A stretch of DNA of 64,000 nucleotides from Paenibacillus rhizovicinus (GTDB lineage Bacteria; Bacillota; Bacilli; Paenibacillales; Paenibacillaceae). A model generated the notes under the pieces. That model saw only the letters and a program-made list of their open reading frames with translations. It had not been told where the DNA came from and ran no database searches. Made by a program: the position numbers and the translations under genes. Position 1 is the stretch's first letter. Each line of letters opens with the position of its first letter. The DNA lies in the NCBI RefSeq assembly GCF_010365285.1, contig NZ_CP048286.1, positions 5,055,501 to 5,119,500 on the forward strand. The letters are read 5' to 3'. Positions 17,001-24,486 of the stretch are shown in pieces.

Positions 17001-18396
17001 TGCGGAACATCGCCGGGCAATGGAAGCGCAGCTCGCCGAGCAGCGCGAACGCTCGCACGGCGAACTGGAGCAAGAGCGCGAAGCTGCGCTCTTGGAGCTG
17101 ATCGAAACGCAGGACAAACACGAGGAAGAGCTGCGCCGCGAGAGGGCACTGCAAGAAGCGACCGCAGCCGCGGCATCCGAGCAGCTGGCTGAAATTCGGG
17201 CAGAGCTGCTGGCGCAGCTGGAGCAAACGCGCATGGATGCCGAAGCGGAAGCGGACCGTATCCGCCAAGAGTCGCGCGAGCATGTAGAGCGTACCCGCGC
17301 TGAAGCCGAAGCGGCGGCTGAGGAACGGTTGGCGCAGCTGCGGGAAGCGCAAACCGAAGAGCAGGCGAGAGCCGCTGCGATGCTGGCGCAAGAGCGCGAG
17401 ACCGCGCAGCAGCTGCTGGAACAGGCGCTGCAGGAAGGCGCGGACGAAGTTGCGGCTCTGGCGGCAGCGCATCAGCGGCAGCTGGAAGCCGCCCTTGCGC
17501 AGGCGTCGGAGCGGGAGCAGGCTATGCAGGCGGAGCACCAGCAACGGAGCGAAGCGCTTCATAGCGAGAGCCGCCAGCTTGCCGAGCAGCTGGATAATGC
17601 CCGCTCTGAACTGGAGCGCATGCATAAGCAAGTGCTTGATGCTAAGGAGAGCGCCGAACTGCTGCTCTTGGAAGCATCCGAGCAGGAAGAAGCGCAGCGG
17701 ACGGCCATGGAACGCCTGCAGCAGGAGCTTCGCGAACAGGAATACGCTGCGGAACAGCTGCGGCAGCATGCAGAGCAGCTGCAGCGCAGCGAGCATCGTC
17801 GCGCGGAAGCGTTCCAGCAGCAGGAAGCGCAGCTTAGCGATCTGAACGCGCAGCTGGCGGATGCGCGTCGCAGCGCCGAAGAGTACGTGCAGCTGCAAGT
17901 GGAACTGCAAGGCGACCGGGACCGCATCCGGCAGGAGCTGGAGCTGCTTGGCAGCCAGAATGCCGAATTGGCGCATAGGCTGGAGGCTGCGGAAGACCGT
18001 GCAGCCGAGCTGATGCGCGAAGCGCGCAACCAAATGGCGGAAGCGGAACGCGTCGCGGACGAAGCGGCCGCCGAGATCGATCGCCAGGCGAAGGCGGCGG
18101 AAGCCGAGATCGAGCTGGCGAGGCAGCAGGCTGCGGCTCATGCCGAATCGGAAGCCGGCTTGCTGGATCAGCTGCGGCTGATCGAAGACGAAGTTAGAAT
18201 GTCGAAGCAGCAATCGCAGCAGATCGATGAACGCTTTGCGGAGCTGGAAACGGCTCTCAACGAGGCGGTGCAGGACAAGCAGGAGCTTCGGGCCGTACAC
18301 GAGCAGTTGCAAACCGAGCACGGCAAGCTGGTGACGGAATACCGGATGCTGCAAACCGAATTCAACGATTGGATCGAAATGATCGAGAAGAGCTGA
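14086..18396 (+). CDS. zapA: ZapA-domain cell-division protein with giant coiled-coil extension
   Basis: 1,436 residues. A clean TAGGAGG Shine-Dalgarno 8 bp before the ATG and an open frame of 4.3 kb support one protein. Residues 1-75 (RVTVDIYGNQFKLTGHN, then IKRIAAYVDDNLHKLAK and LPKLAMLASVQMAEEMF) are a ZapA domain, which binds FtsZ and bundles its filaments. ZapA is normally about 85-200 residues. Everything after residue 75 is Ala/Glu/Arg/Leu-rich coiled coil with 7- and 11-residue periodicity, including near-identical 33-residue repeats around residues 489-575. The last 40 residues (QTEHGKLVTEYRMLQTEFND) look like a conserved end, so the middle seems to have expanded. The gene sits after pheST, where Firmicutes keep zapA. 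If fully extended the rod could exceed 150 nm, on an estimate of 0.15 nm per residue. Confidence 0.88.
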   Translation: MNAADRTRVTVDIYGNQFKLTGHNNPDYIKRIAAYVDDNLHKLAKGYPRLDLPKLAMLASVQMAEEMFRLRTENERMDETEERRRLAVAELEQAKLVLDTLQSQLEAERLSAEAALEEERERARTELERTSTQLQLRLETAVGEAEAKHAEALAAANAELARVRAELEARLAEELAAASAELARERLEHEAAREADLTEQLRMLEEHGAEREAAAAAFDSERKAMELERELESEAALVEMERLAATLQGRMDEALREAEAKAAEEREAAAEELAGVRDALEAELARVREAAAAELGREREAATAELAAVREAMEAELLQARNALAEEQELHGLSALEGQEALERARLDAEIKLAEEREAAAAESSRIREELETELARLRESLERELEQQRQALEQERESRLLETLEAEESLAGAKLAAEAQAAAEREAAAAELAGVREALEAELMRAREEASAELGRVRETAAAELAEALEAAEVELTRVREGAAEELGHAREAAAAELADVRETTEAELARVRESAEEELKAEREAAAAELAGVRETLEAELARVRESAAEELKAEREAAAAELAGVRETLEGQLTEQRLELEQEWERQDLASQAAQEALQSVEVRAAAELEAAAAERAREREALEAELARVTEAAAAEQAQLRATMEAELAQQRLALEQERELRELSELEALEAQEQALRDVEARAASEREAVERELQAAQAQAAAEREAHAAALLDAEARAAEALGATEAELLRVREAAELELAAAQETAAAELGRLRAAMESQLEQAREQQELAELEALEALELALREAAMNAEAEREALEAQLREAEVRAAAERVEVEEELARVREAAEAEITAAKEAAAAQMTRLRETLESQLEQEREQRELAELEALEAYERELQAAEAKAAAEREAALREAEAKAEAERAVHAKALQDAMAKAEAEREAYEQMLLGAAARAAEARKGHDQAMQAAELKAAEELEQLREALQAQLAEHRRAMEAQLAEQRERSHGELEQEREAALLELIETQDKHEEELRRERALQEATAAAASEQLAEIRAELLAQLEQTRMDAEAEADRIRQESREHVERTRAEAEAAAEERLAQLREAQTEEQARAAAMLAQERETAQQLLEQALQEGADEVAALAAAHQRQLEAALAQASEREQAMQAEHQQRSEALHSESRQLAEQLDNARSELERMHKQVLDAKESAELLLLEASEQEEAQRTAMERLQQELREQEYAAEQLRQHAEQLQRSEHRRAEAFQQQEAQLSDLNAQLADARRSAEEYVQLQVELQGDRDRIRQELELLGSQNAELAHRLEAAEDRAAELMREARNQMAEAERVADEAAAEIDRQAKAAEAEIELARQQAAAHAESEAGLLDQLRLIEDEVRMSKQQSQQIDERFAELETALNEAVQDKQELRAVHEQLQTEHGKLVTEYRMLQTEFNDWIEMIEKS
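15553..15811 (+). repeat. 99-bp tandem repeats inside giant zapA
   Basis: Near-identical DNA units begin at 15553, 15652 and 15751, exactly 99 bp apart. Each encodes 33 residues (three hendecads) with the core EREAAAAELAGVRETLEAEL. DNA-level identity well above codon constraint points to recent unequal crossing over or slippage. Confidence 0.85.
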
Positions 18397-18456
18397 GGTT
18401 CACAGGACAACAAGGCGAGCGCGCGAGCGAGAGCTTGAGACTGTTATAAGCCTGGC

Positions 18457-18540
18457 TCTTGCCAATGTAACCGACTTTGCCCTCGTAACTGACTCTTGCT
18501 CTTGTAACCGACTTTTGCTCTCATAACCGTCTGGCTCGCA
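18457..18540. repeat. 18-19 bp imperfect tandem repeats downstream of giant zapA
   Basis: Four copies of a unit built on GTAACCGAC plus TTTTGCTCT start their GTAACC-like core at 18467, 18485, 18504 and 18523, that is 18, 19 and 19 bp apart. The stretch is non-coding and lies between the zapA stop and the terminator at 18552. Confidence 0.75.
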
Positions 18541-18551
18541 TGACGGAAATC

Positions 18552-18616
18552 AAAAGAGGACAGTGCCTGCGCGCCCGGTGCATAACCGGGCCGCTCAAGG
18601 CATCTGTCCTCTTTTT
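18552..18616. terminator. Bidirectional terminator between zapA and the SDR gene
   Basis: AAAAGAGGACAG (18552-18563) pairs with CTGTCCTCTTTTT (18604-18616); an inner CCGG pairing supports a long stem. The flanking A and T runs allow it to work for zapA on the plus strand and the SDR gene on the minus strand. Confidence 0.85.
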
Positions 18617-18690
18617 CCATAATCAGTTGTTCCGTTTTCGCTGGCAACTGCTCAATTCTTATCGCTGTCCATTATTATATACTCGTGCGT

Positions 18691-19377
18691 TCAGATCGCA
18701 ATAATCGATCCCGTCTCGCTATGCCGGGGCAGTGACGCAAGGCGCACCAGCTCAGGCGTGACCCCTTGCGGATCTTTGCCCGTGGCGTGCATTTCGGTGC
18801 GGATCGTGCCGGGATTGAACGCATTGGCCAGGATTCCGTAGTTATGCTCCTCATCGGCCGTCGTGCGCGTGAGCGATTCCAAGCCGGCCTTGGATGCGCT
18901 GTAAGCGGCGTACCCGCCTGCGCCGTTGCTTGCCAGGCCTGACGTAATATTGATGATCCGCCCGTAGCGGGCCCGGCGCATGAATGGAAGGACGGCCCGC
19001 GTCATCAGGAACGGTCCGGTCAAATTCGTAGCAAGCTGCCTTGTCCACTCCGCGGCTTCCAATTCCAGCACGGAGCCGGGCTCGAGCAGTGCCGCATTGT
19101 TCACGAGGATATCGACGGCGCCGAGCTCGGCAGCAATCCAGCCGACGGCATGCTGGACGTCTTGCTCGGAAGAAACGTCGGCTTGCACGACGAGCACGCG
19201 TCCGGCCTCGCCTGCCGCGCGAATCGCCGCGGCCGTTTCTTCCAGCTTGCCGGGCCGTCTCCCGATCAGCGCGACATGCGCGCCTTCCGCCGCGAACGCA
19301 AGCGCGGTCGCTTGGCCCAGTCCCGTTCCCGCCCCCGTGATGACAGCGACTCGTCCTTGCAGTTTGCCTGTTGCCAT
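18691..19377 (-). CDS. Short-chain dehydrogenase/reductase (SDR)
   Basis: 228 residues from ATG 19377, preceded by GAGGG at 8 bp; in-frame starts further out lack a site. The Rossmann motif TGAGTGLG binds NAD(P), NNAALLEPGS holds the NNAG-like motif, ITSGLAS carries the catalytic Ser and YSASKAG the Tyr-x3-Lys pair. The Arg in GRRPGKLEE after beta-2 favours NADP(H). Classical SDR of FabG-like form, a little short at the C-terminus (usual 240-260). The substrate is unknown. It is a single gene on the minus strand placed where zapA-linked cvpA and polX would be found in Bacillus. Confidence 0.9.
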   Translation of the reverse strand: MATGKLQGRVAVITGAGTGLGQATALAFAAEGAHVALIGRRPGKLEETAAAIRAAGEAGRVLVVQADVSSEQDVQHAVGWIAAELGAVDILVNNAALLEPGSVLELEAAEWTRQLATNLTGPFLMTRAVLPFMRRARYGRIINITSGLASNGAGGYAAYSASKAGLESLTRTTADEEHNYGILANAFNPGTIRTEMHATGKDPQGVTPELVRLASLPRHSETGSIIAI

Positions 19378-19570
19378 ATACTCCACCCTCTTCGTTGTCG
19401 TTGCAGACATCGTATCAGACAATGCCGCGGGGTTGGAATAGGACAAGTATTAGACTTTCTTATAAACATAGGATTGTTTGCGATATATTTATTCGAACGG
19501 CTCATAAAAATACAGCTTCATTAATAATGCTTATAAAGACAATAAGAAATCACTATACCATCTCCAAGTC

Positions 19571-19619
19571 GTTGACCGTTGAGCGTTGAGCGTTGAGCGT
19601 TGAGCGTTGAGCGTTGAGT
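19571..19619. repeat. Seven-copy heptanucleotide array
   Basis: Exactly 49 bp made of seven units of GTTGAGC; only the first (GTTGACC) and last (GTTGAGT) differ by a base. It is a classic variable-number repeat and is not coding. Confidence 0.95.
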
Positions 19620-19668
19620 ATCTCGGACTTGTGTGCGAGGCATCTCAAGCCAAGGTGCGAATAACAAG

Positions 19669-19711
19669 AAAACCCGAGTCTCGGCAAGCAGCTGCCGAGA
19701 ACTCGGGTTTT
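19669..19711 (-). terminator. Terminator of the CuA-type lipoprotein gene
   Basis: AAAACCCGAGTCTCGGCA pairs with TGCCGAGAaCTCGGGTTTT around a short loop. It is symmetrical and could stop transcription from either side; the gene ending at 19817 on the minus strand is the natural client. Confidence 0.85.
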
Positions 19712-19816
19712 ACCCAATTGAAGTCCAAGCTAGAATAAGGGTTGTCCTATTCTTGATCTTGAACTTCCGCGGAATGATAAGCACTCCGCCATTAACAATG
19801 GCATTGCGCGATCACC

Positions 19817-20212
19817 TTATTCGACGACGATTTTGGCAACCATTTTGCCGTGACCGTTGCCGCATGGAATGTCGCAATGGAATTCGTAGGTGCCCGCGTC
19901 ATTGAACGTTACGACCTTTGCTTTGCCGGAGACAAGCTTCAGATCGTCGAAATCGGGGATCTCCACGCCGTGAACGCCGTCTTCGGATACGACGGTGATT
20001 TCGGTCGGCTCGCCTTTTTTGATGTTGTAGACAGGCTTGTCGAATTCGAAGCGCTTCGCCTTGATCGTTACTTTGGCGGAAGCAGCCGTGCCCGTGTCTT
20101 CAACGTTGGAGCTCGAGCTGTTGTTCGTATTGGAATTCGAGTTCGAGCCGCAAGCAGCCAGAACGAAGATCGCAGCGGCAAGCATCATGGAGATAAGCAG
20201 CATTTTTTTCAT
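19817..20212 (-). CDS. Cupredoxin lipoprotein with CuA-like site
   Basis: 131 residues. A signal peptide with lipobox LAAC (Cys21) predicts a membrane-anchored lipoprotein, followed by a Ser/Asn linker. The domain (about residues 45-131) is a cupredoxin like the copper domain of cytochrome oxidase subunit II. The end carries CDIPCGNGHGKM, matching the Cys-x3-Cys-x3-His-x2-Met pattern of the binuclear CuA centre, and an upstream His in GVHGVEIP supplies the first ligand. It is monocistronic with its own terminator, away from any cytochrome oxidase gene in this window. Possible roles are electron transfer or delivery of copper to an oxidase; sequence does not choose between them. Confidence 0.88.
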   Translation of the reverse strand: MKKMLLISMMLAAAIFVLAACGSNSNSNTNNSSSSNVEDTGTAASAKVTIKAKRFEFDKPVYNIKKGEPTEITVVSEDGVHGVEIPDFDDLKLVSGKAKVVTFNDAGTYEFHCDIPCGNGHGKMVAKIVVE

Positions 20213-20303
20213 GAATTTCGTTTCCCCTTCTCTAACATGGAATGTTGATCATTTCCAGTATAGCGCGAACGGGACGAAATTTCTGTGACGATCTGTTGAA
20301 TCC

Positions 20304-20666
20304 CTATGCGCGATCGCGGTCTCTTCCGGCCTCGTACGGCGTGCTGATCGGAATGAACAGGTCGATGATGCCGATGACGAGCGCGGCAAGTATCGCCCCA
20401 AGCCAAGTGACCGAAACCCCTCCGACAATGAACTGCGCGACCCAAATGACCAGCGCGCTCATCAGGAAGCCGACGATGCCGCGTCCGAACGGCGTAACTC
20501 TCTTGCCGAAAATCCCTTCCACGATCCAGCCGAGGGCAGCGATGACAAGCGCCAGGAAGAACGCGCTCCAGAATCCGCCTACGCTGAAGTCAGGCACAAT
20601 GTAACCGACAATCATCAATACGATCGCGGCTACAATAAATCGAACGACATGACCAAGAAAATGCAT
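20304..20666 (-). CDS. YvlD-like small membrane protein (phage-holin superfamily IV fold)
   Basis: 120 residues from ATG 20666 behind a perfect AGGAGG at 8 bp. Four hydrophobic helices are visible (about 5-25, 30-50, 62-82, 88-108) with short loops, as in YvlD-type proteins that databases place with four-helix phage holins. There is no lysis gene next to it, so it is not evidence of a prophage. In Bacillus yvlD belongs to an envelope-stress operon; here it stands alone between the CuA lipoprotein and mutS2. The tail RDRDRA is charged. Confidence 0.8.
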   Translation of the reverse strand: MHFLGHVVRFIVAAIVLMIVGYIVPDFSVGGFWSAFFLALVIAALGWIVEGIFGKRVTPFGRGIVGFLMSALVIWVAQFIVGGVSVTWLGAILAALVIGIIDLFIPISTPYEAGRDRDRA

Positions 20667-20892
20667 ATCGAATAACCTCCTGCAAAATGTAGTGGCAAAC
20701 CTTCTGACCGCCTCTTCGAGCCGAAATTGCGACCGAGTTCCGTAAGCATTGGCCAGATGTCCAAGAAAGCATGGAACCTTCTCGTGTACATGTAGTGTTA
20801 CCTTTTTCCGCGGTGCCATTCATGGAAGCGCGCGGTCGTAGCATATGGCGTTTTCTTCGGCTATAATAGGAAGCGAGAGGGGTTGTGCTCGC

Positions 20893-23256
20893 TTGGACAG
20901 TAAAATACTACACACGCTGGATTATGCGAAAATTGTATATAAATTAGCTCAACATGCCGCGACGGCGCTCGGAAAAGCCGAGGTCGAGGCGCTGCATCCC
21001 AGTTCCGACCTGGAGGATGTCAAATACGCGCTGCAAGTGACGGACGAAGCTTACAAAGCCGACCGTCTGAAGGGAAGCGCGCCGTTCGGCGGCGTCGCAG
21101 ATATCAAGCCTTCTTTGCTGCGCTCCAAAATCGGCGGTACCTTGAACCCGGCGGAGCTGCTCGAAATCGCGGAGACGGTACGGGGAGGCAGGCGCGTCAA
21201 ACGTCACGTGCTTCAGCTGCATGATGACGATCCTGTACCGACGCTGGCCGCAATGGCCGAACAGCTGACGGAGCATAAGGCGCTGGAAGACGCGATCTTC
21301 TTCTGCATCGACGACCAGGCCGAAGTGATGGACAGCGCGAGCGCCGAGCTGGCGAACATCCGCAGAGAGCTCCGGGCGGGAGAGTCGCGCGTGCGCGAGA
21401 AGCTCGAAGGCATGATTCGCTCCTCTTCCGTGCAGAAGATGCTGCAGGACGCGATCATTACGATTCGGAACGATCGTTATGTAATCCCGGTCAAACAGGA
21501 ATACCGCTCGAATTTCGGCGGTATTATCCACGATCAGTCGGGTTCCGGCGCGACGCTGTTCATCGAACCGGAAGCGATCGTCGTCATGAACAACAAGCTG
21601 CGCGAGCTTCGTCTTGGCGAAGAGCGCGAGATCGAGAAGATTTTGCAGAAGCTGACCGCGCTTGCGGCGGAATATGCCGATGATCTGATCCTCGATTTGG
21701 ATCTGCTCGGCAAGCTGGATTTTGCCTTTGCCAAGGCGCGTCTCGCCCATATTATGGGCGCTTCCATGCCGCGGATGAACGACAGGGGCTTCTTGAAGCT
21801 GCGCAAGGGGCGGCATCCGCTTATCCCGCGGGAACAAGTCGTTCCGATCGATGTCGAGCTCGGCAACGAGTATACGGCCATCATCGTCACAGGTCCGAAT
21901 ACCGGTGGTAAGACTGTCTCTCTGAAAACGATCGGCCTGCTCAGCCTGATGGCCATGTCCGGCTTGTACGTGCCTGCCGAAGAAGGCAGCCAGCTTTGCG
22001 TGTTCGACGCGCTGTACGCCGATATCGGGGACGAGCAAAGCATCGAACAGAACCTCAGTACGTTTTCCAGCCATATGACGAATATCATTCGCATTTTGAA
22101 CACGATGACGCCGAAGAGCCTTGTGCTGCTCGACGAGCTCGGGGCCGGAACGGACCCTGCGGAAGGTTCAGCTCTTGCCATTGCGATTCTGGAGCATATG
22201 CATAAGCTGGACTGCCGGATCGTCGCGACGACACACTATAGCGAGTTGAAAGCCTATGCCTATAACCGCAAAGGCGTCATCAATGCGAGCATGGAATTCG
22301 ATATCGCTACGCTGAGCCCGACTTACCGGCTGCTGGTCGGCGTGCCTGGACGAAGCAACGCATTCGCCATCGCGGAGCGGCTCGGTTTGCAAAGCAAAAT
22401 TATCGAGCATGCGCGCGGCGAAGTGAGCGAAGAGGATATTCGCGTCGAGTCGATGATCGCTTCCTTGGAGGAGAACCGGATCGGCGCCGAGAACGAGCGC
22501 CAGACCGCCGAAGCGCTACGGAAGCAATTGGAGGCGCAGCAAGCGCGCCATGAAGCAGAGCTGCAGCGGTTCGAGGAGCAGCGCGAGAAGCTGCTCGCGA
22601 AGGCGCAGGATGAAGCTCGCGAAGTGATGCTGCGCGCGAAGCGCGAGGCGGAAGAAATCATCGCCGATCTGCGCAAACTGGCGCAGGAAGAAGGCGCCGC
22701 GGTGAAGGATCATAAGCTGACGGAAGCCCGCCGAAGGCTGGACGAGGCGACGCCGGAAGCGCGCAAGAACGCCAAGAGCAAGGCGAAAGCCAACAAGCCG
22801 CAGCAAATCGAGAACGGCGACGAGGTCATGGTCTACAGCCTCGGCCAGCGGGGCCATGTCGTGGAACTGAGCGGCAGCGACGCGCTCGTTCAACTCGGCA
22901 TTCTGAAGATGAAGGTGGCCGTCAGCGACCTCGAGCTCGTGAAGCGCGCCGAGACGTCCAAGACGCAGCAGCCGAAGATTGCAACCAGCTTGAAACGGAC
23001 CCGCGACGAGAACGTCCGCTCGGAGCTCGACTTGCGCGGCTCGAACCTCGAAGAAGCGATTCTGGAAGTGGACCGCTTCCTGGATGAATCCTTCCTTGCC
23101 GGTTTCGGCCAGGTCTTCATTATTCACGGCCACGGAACTGGCGTGCTGCGAAGCGGAATCAGCGATTTCCTGCGCAGGCACAAGCATGTGAAAGGCTACC
23201 GCCTGGGGAGATACGGCGAGGGCGGAGCAGGCGTTACCGTAGCGGAATTGAAGTAA
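20893..23256 (+). CDS. mutS2: MutS2 family ATPase / Smr endonuclease
   Basis: 787 residues from a TTG at 20893 (LDSKILHTLDYAK), with GAGAGGGG upstream; a TATAAT at 20862-20867 would place the more distal ATG (20845) before the transcription start. Walker A is GPNTGGKTVSLKT and Walker B LLDELGAGTDPAEGSALA. A long coiled coil (about 510-640) precedes a KOW-like region and the C-terminal Smr domain (LDLRGSNLEEAI, then IIHGHGTGVLRSGI). MutS2 acts in suppression of recombination and in rescue of collided ribosomes in Bacillus, not in mismatch repair. First gene of a run of tightly spaced genes to cysK. Confidence 0.96.
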   Translation: MDSKILHTLDYAKIVYKLAQHAATALGKAEVEALHPSSDLEDVKYALQVTDEAYKADRLKGSAPFGGVADIKPSLLRSKIGGTLNPAELLEIAETVRGGRRVKRHVLQLHDDDPVPTLAAMAEQLTEHKALEDAIFFCIDDQAEVMDSASAELANIRRELRAGESRVREKLEGMIRSSSVQKMLQDAIITIRNDRYVIPVKQEYRSNFGGIIHDQSGSGATLFIEPEAIVVMNNKLRELRLGEEREIEKILQKLTALAAEYADDLILDLDLLGKLDFAFAKARLAHIMGASMPRMNDRGFLKLRKGRHPLIPREQVVPIDVELGNEYTAIIVTGPNTGGKTVSLKTIGLLSLMAMSGLYVPAEEGSQLCVFDALYADIGDEQSIEQNLSTFSSHMTNIIRILNTMTPKSLVLLDELGAGTDPAEGSALAIAILEHMHKLDCRIVATTHYSELKAYAYNRKGVINASMEFDIATLSPTYRLLVGVPGRSNAFAIAERLGLQSKIIEHARGEVSEEDIRVESMIASLEENRIGAENERQTAEALRKQLEAQQARHEAELQRFEEQREKLLAKAQDEAREVMLRAKREAEEIIADLRKLAQEEGAAVKDHKLTEARRRLDEATPEARKNAKSKAKANKPQQIENGDEVMVYSLGQRGHVVELSGSDALVQLGILKMKVAVSDLELVKRAETSKTQQPKIATSLKRTRDENVRSELDLRGSNLEEAILEVDRFLDESFLAGFGQVFIIHGHGTGVLRSGISDFLRRHKHVKGYRLGRYGEGGAGVTVAELK

Positions 23257-23274
23257 GAAGACGGAGGCTGCGCG

Positions 23275-23694
23275 ATGGATAAAGAAGTTGACCGGCTGCT
23301 GAGCAATACTTTCGCGGCATCGCTCGCTTACGTTTCGGTAGCGGTGCTGGCGCTGCTCGTGTTCTTATACGTCTTCGAGCTCGTCACGCGCTATAAATGC
23401 TGGCAGGAAATCAAGAAGGGCAACATGGCCGTCGCGATGGCGACCGGAGGTAAAATATTCGGTATCTGCAATTTATTCCGTTTCTCGATCGAAGCCAACG
23501 AGACCGTCTATCAGAGCATGGTATGGGCGATGTTCGGTTACGCGCTCCTGCTCGCGGCTTATTTCCTGTTCGAATTCCTGACGCCGGTATTTCGGATCGA
23601 CGATGAAATTCAGAAGGATAACCGGGCGGTCGGCTTTATCGCGATGATCATATCCATATCGCTGTCTTACGTCATCGGCGCAACGATTGCGTAA
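23275..23694 (+). CDS. DUF350 family membrane protein
   Basis: 139 residues with four membrane segments (about 15-38, 48-62, 78-98, 115-137). The segment GNMAVAMATGGKIFGICNLF is typical of DUF350 (YjfL) proteins, whose function is not established. It starts 18 bp after mutS2 and is likely co-transcribed. The GGAGG in acGGAGGctgcgcg precedes the ATG. Confidence 0.85.
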   Translation: MDKEVDRLLSNTFAASLAYVSVAVLALLVFLYVFELVTRYKCWQEIKKGNMAVAMATGGKIFGICNLFRFSIEANETVYQSMVWAMFGYALLLAAYFLFEFLTPVFRIDDEIQKDNRAVGFIAMIISISLSYVIGATIA

Positions 23695-23738
23695 GGCAGT
23701 CACGGCAGCAGCATGAATTTTGGGGGATGTTGGAACAA

Positions 23739-23816
23739 ATGAAATATTTATGGGGAACGCTGTTTGCGTTAGCCGCGTTATTCGTCATTTTTGGCGTCTA
23801 CTACTTAATGCAATAA
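23739..23816 (+). CDS. Tiny single-span membrane protein (25 aa)
   Basis: An ATG at 23739 opens MKYLWGTLFALAALFVIFGV followed by YYLMQ and a stop. This is one hydrophobic helix with a single basic residue at the N-terminus. An in-frame ATG at 23727 would add MLEQ. GGGGG lies 12 bp before the inner ATG. It fills the gap between the DUF350 gene and the zinc-ribbon gene, whose own AAGGAG begins right after its stop, so it looks like a translated member of the operon. Homologues would be missed by most gene finders. Function unknown. Confidence 0.6.
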   Translation: MKYLWGTLFALAALFVIFGVYYLMQ

Positions 23817-23829
23817 GGAGCGAAGTATC

Positions 23830-24378
23830 ATGAGCGATCAACACAAGCACGAAGAAGAAGGACCCGTAGTTTGTCCATGGTGCCAGACGGAAATCGTATG
23901 GGACGAGGAGATCGGACCCGAGCGGAATTGCCCGCACTGCGAGAACGAGCTGTCCGGTTACCGTACGCTGCAATTGGATCTGGACGACAGCGAGGGAGAA
24001 GAAGAGCAAGCGGGCGCTAACGATTCCGCGGATTGGGAGGAAGACGGCGCGGACGATATGACCGACTTCCGCGAGTATAACCGCGAACGGCTCGTACTCG
24101 AACAATCGATGGAAGGCGTGCTGGACGACCAGTTGGAAGCGCCGGAATGTCCGACCTGCCATGAGCTGATGCTGGAAGCGGGAACGCAGATCGTCACGGG
24201 GAACGGTTTTACGCCGAGAATTCCGGCTGCGCTTGGCGAGCCGATTCTGGCAACGCCGTTTGCGCTTGTCCTCTACGTATGCCCATCCTGCTTCCATACC
24301 GTGAATCGTTTGTCGGTAGAGGATCAGGAGCGCCTCGTTCATTTGCTTACCCAGTCTTCCGGCTCCGAAGAGCTGTAA
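23830..24378 (+). CDS. Zinc-ribbon protein of unknown function
   Basis: 182 residues. Two Cys pairs near the N-terminus (CPWC at about 15-18, CPHC at about 34-37) form a classic zinc ribbon; two more, CPTC (about 107) and CPSC (about 152), could form a second site. Between them lies a highly acidic low-complexity stretch (about 50-78). Probably cytoplasmic. The N-terminal CPWCQTEIVWDEEIGPE pattern is seen in uncharacterised Firmicute proteins. Position between the DUF350 and MFS genes suggests the mutS2 transcription unit. I assign no function. Confidence 0.8.
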   Translation: MSDQHKHEEEGPVVCPWCQTEIVWDEEIGPERNCPHCENELSGYRTLQLDLDDSEGEEEQAGANDSADWEEDGADDMTDFREYNRERLVLEQSMEGVLDDQLEAPECPTCHELMLEAGTQIVTGNGFTPRIPAALGEPILATPFALVLYVCPSCFHTVNRLSVEDQERLVHLLTQSSGSEEL

Positions 24379-24486
24379 TCAACCGGGCTGGCAAGTTCAT
24401 GTAAATCGCGTTTTCCGGCATGTCGGCTCTGGCAAGAGGGTACCTTACTCCCATGCTGCAATTGCAGCAGGCAGGAGGGATGCTGC

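Larger units (their letters stand above)
19378..19816. other. Intergenic region with heptamer array and terminator
   Basis: About 440 bp without a gene. It holds the seven-copy heptamer array at 19571-19619 and the hairpin terminator at 19669-19711. The part 19440-19560 is AT-rich and may contain the SDR promoter, but I see no convincing hexamers. Confidence 0.6.

Noticed and set aside
16687-18354. Long minus-strand frame opposite giant zapA
   Set aside because: Shadow of GAG/GCG/CTG codons in the coiled coil; Leu/Phe/Arg-rich, no start signal.
19571-19619. CRISPR array
   Set aside because: Units are 7 bp and contiguous with no spacers; no cas gene in the window. The same applies to the arrays at 18457 and 56563.
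20304-20666. Prophage marker (holin-like protein)
   Set aside because: YvlD-type proteins belong to the holin superfamily by fold only; no endolysin, capsid or integrase gene is near.
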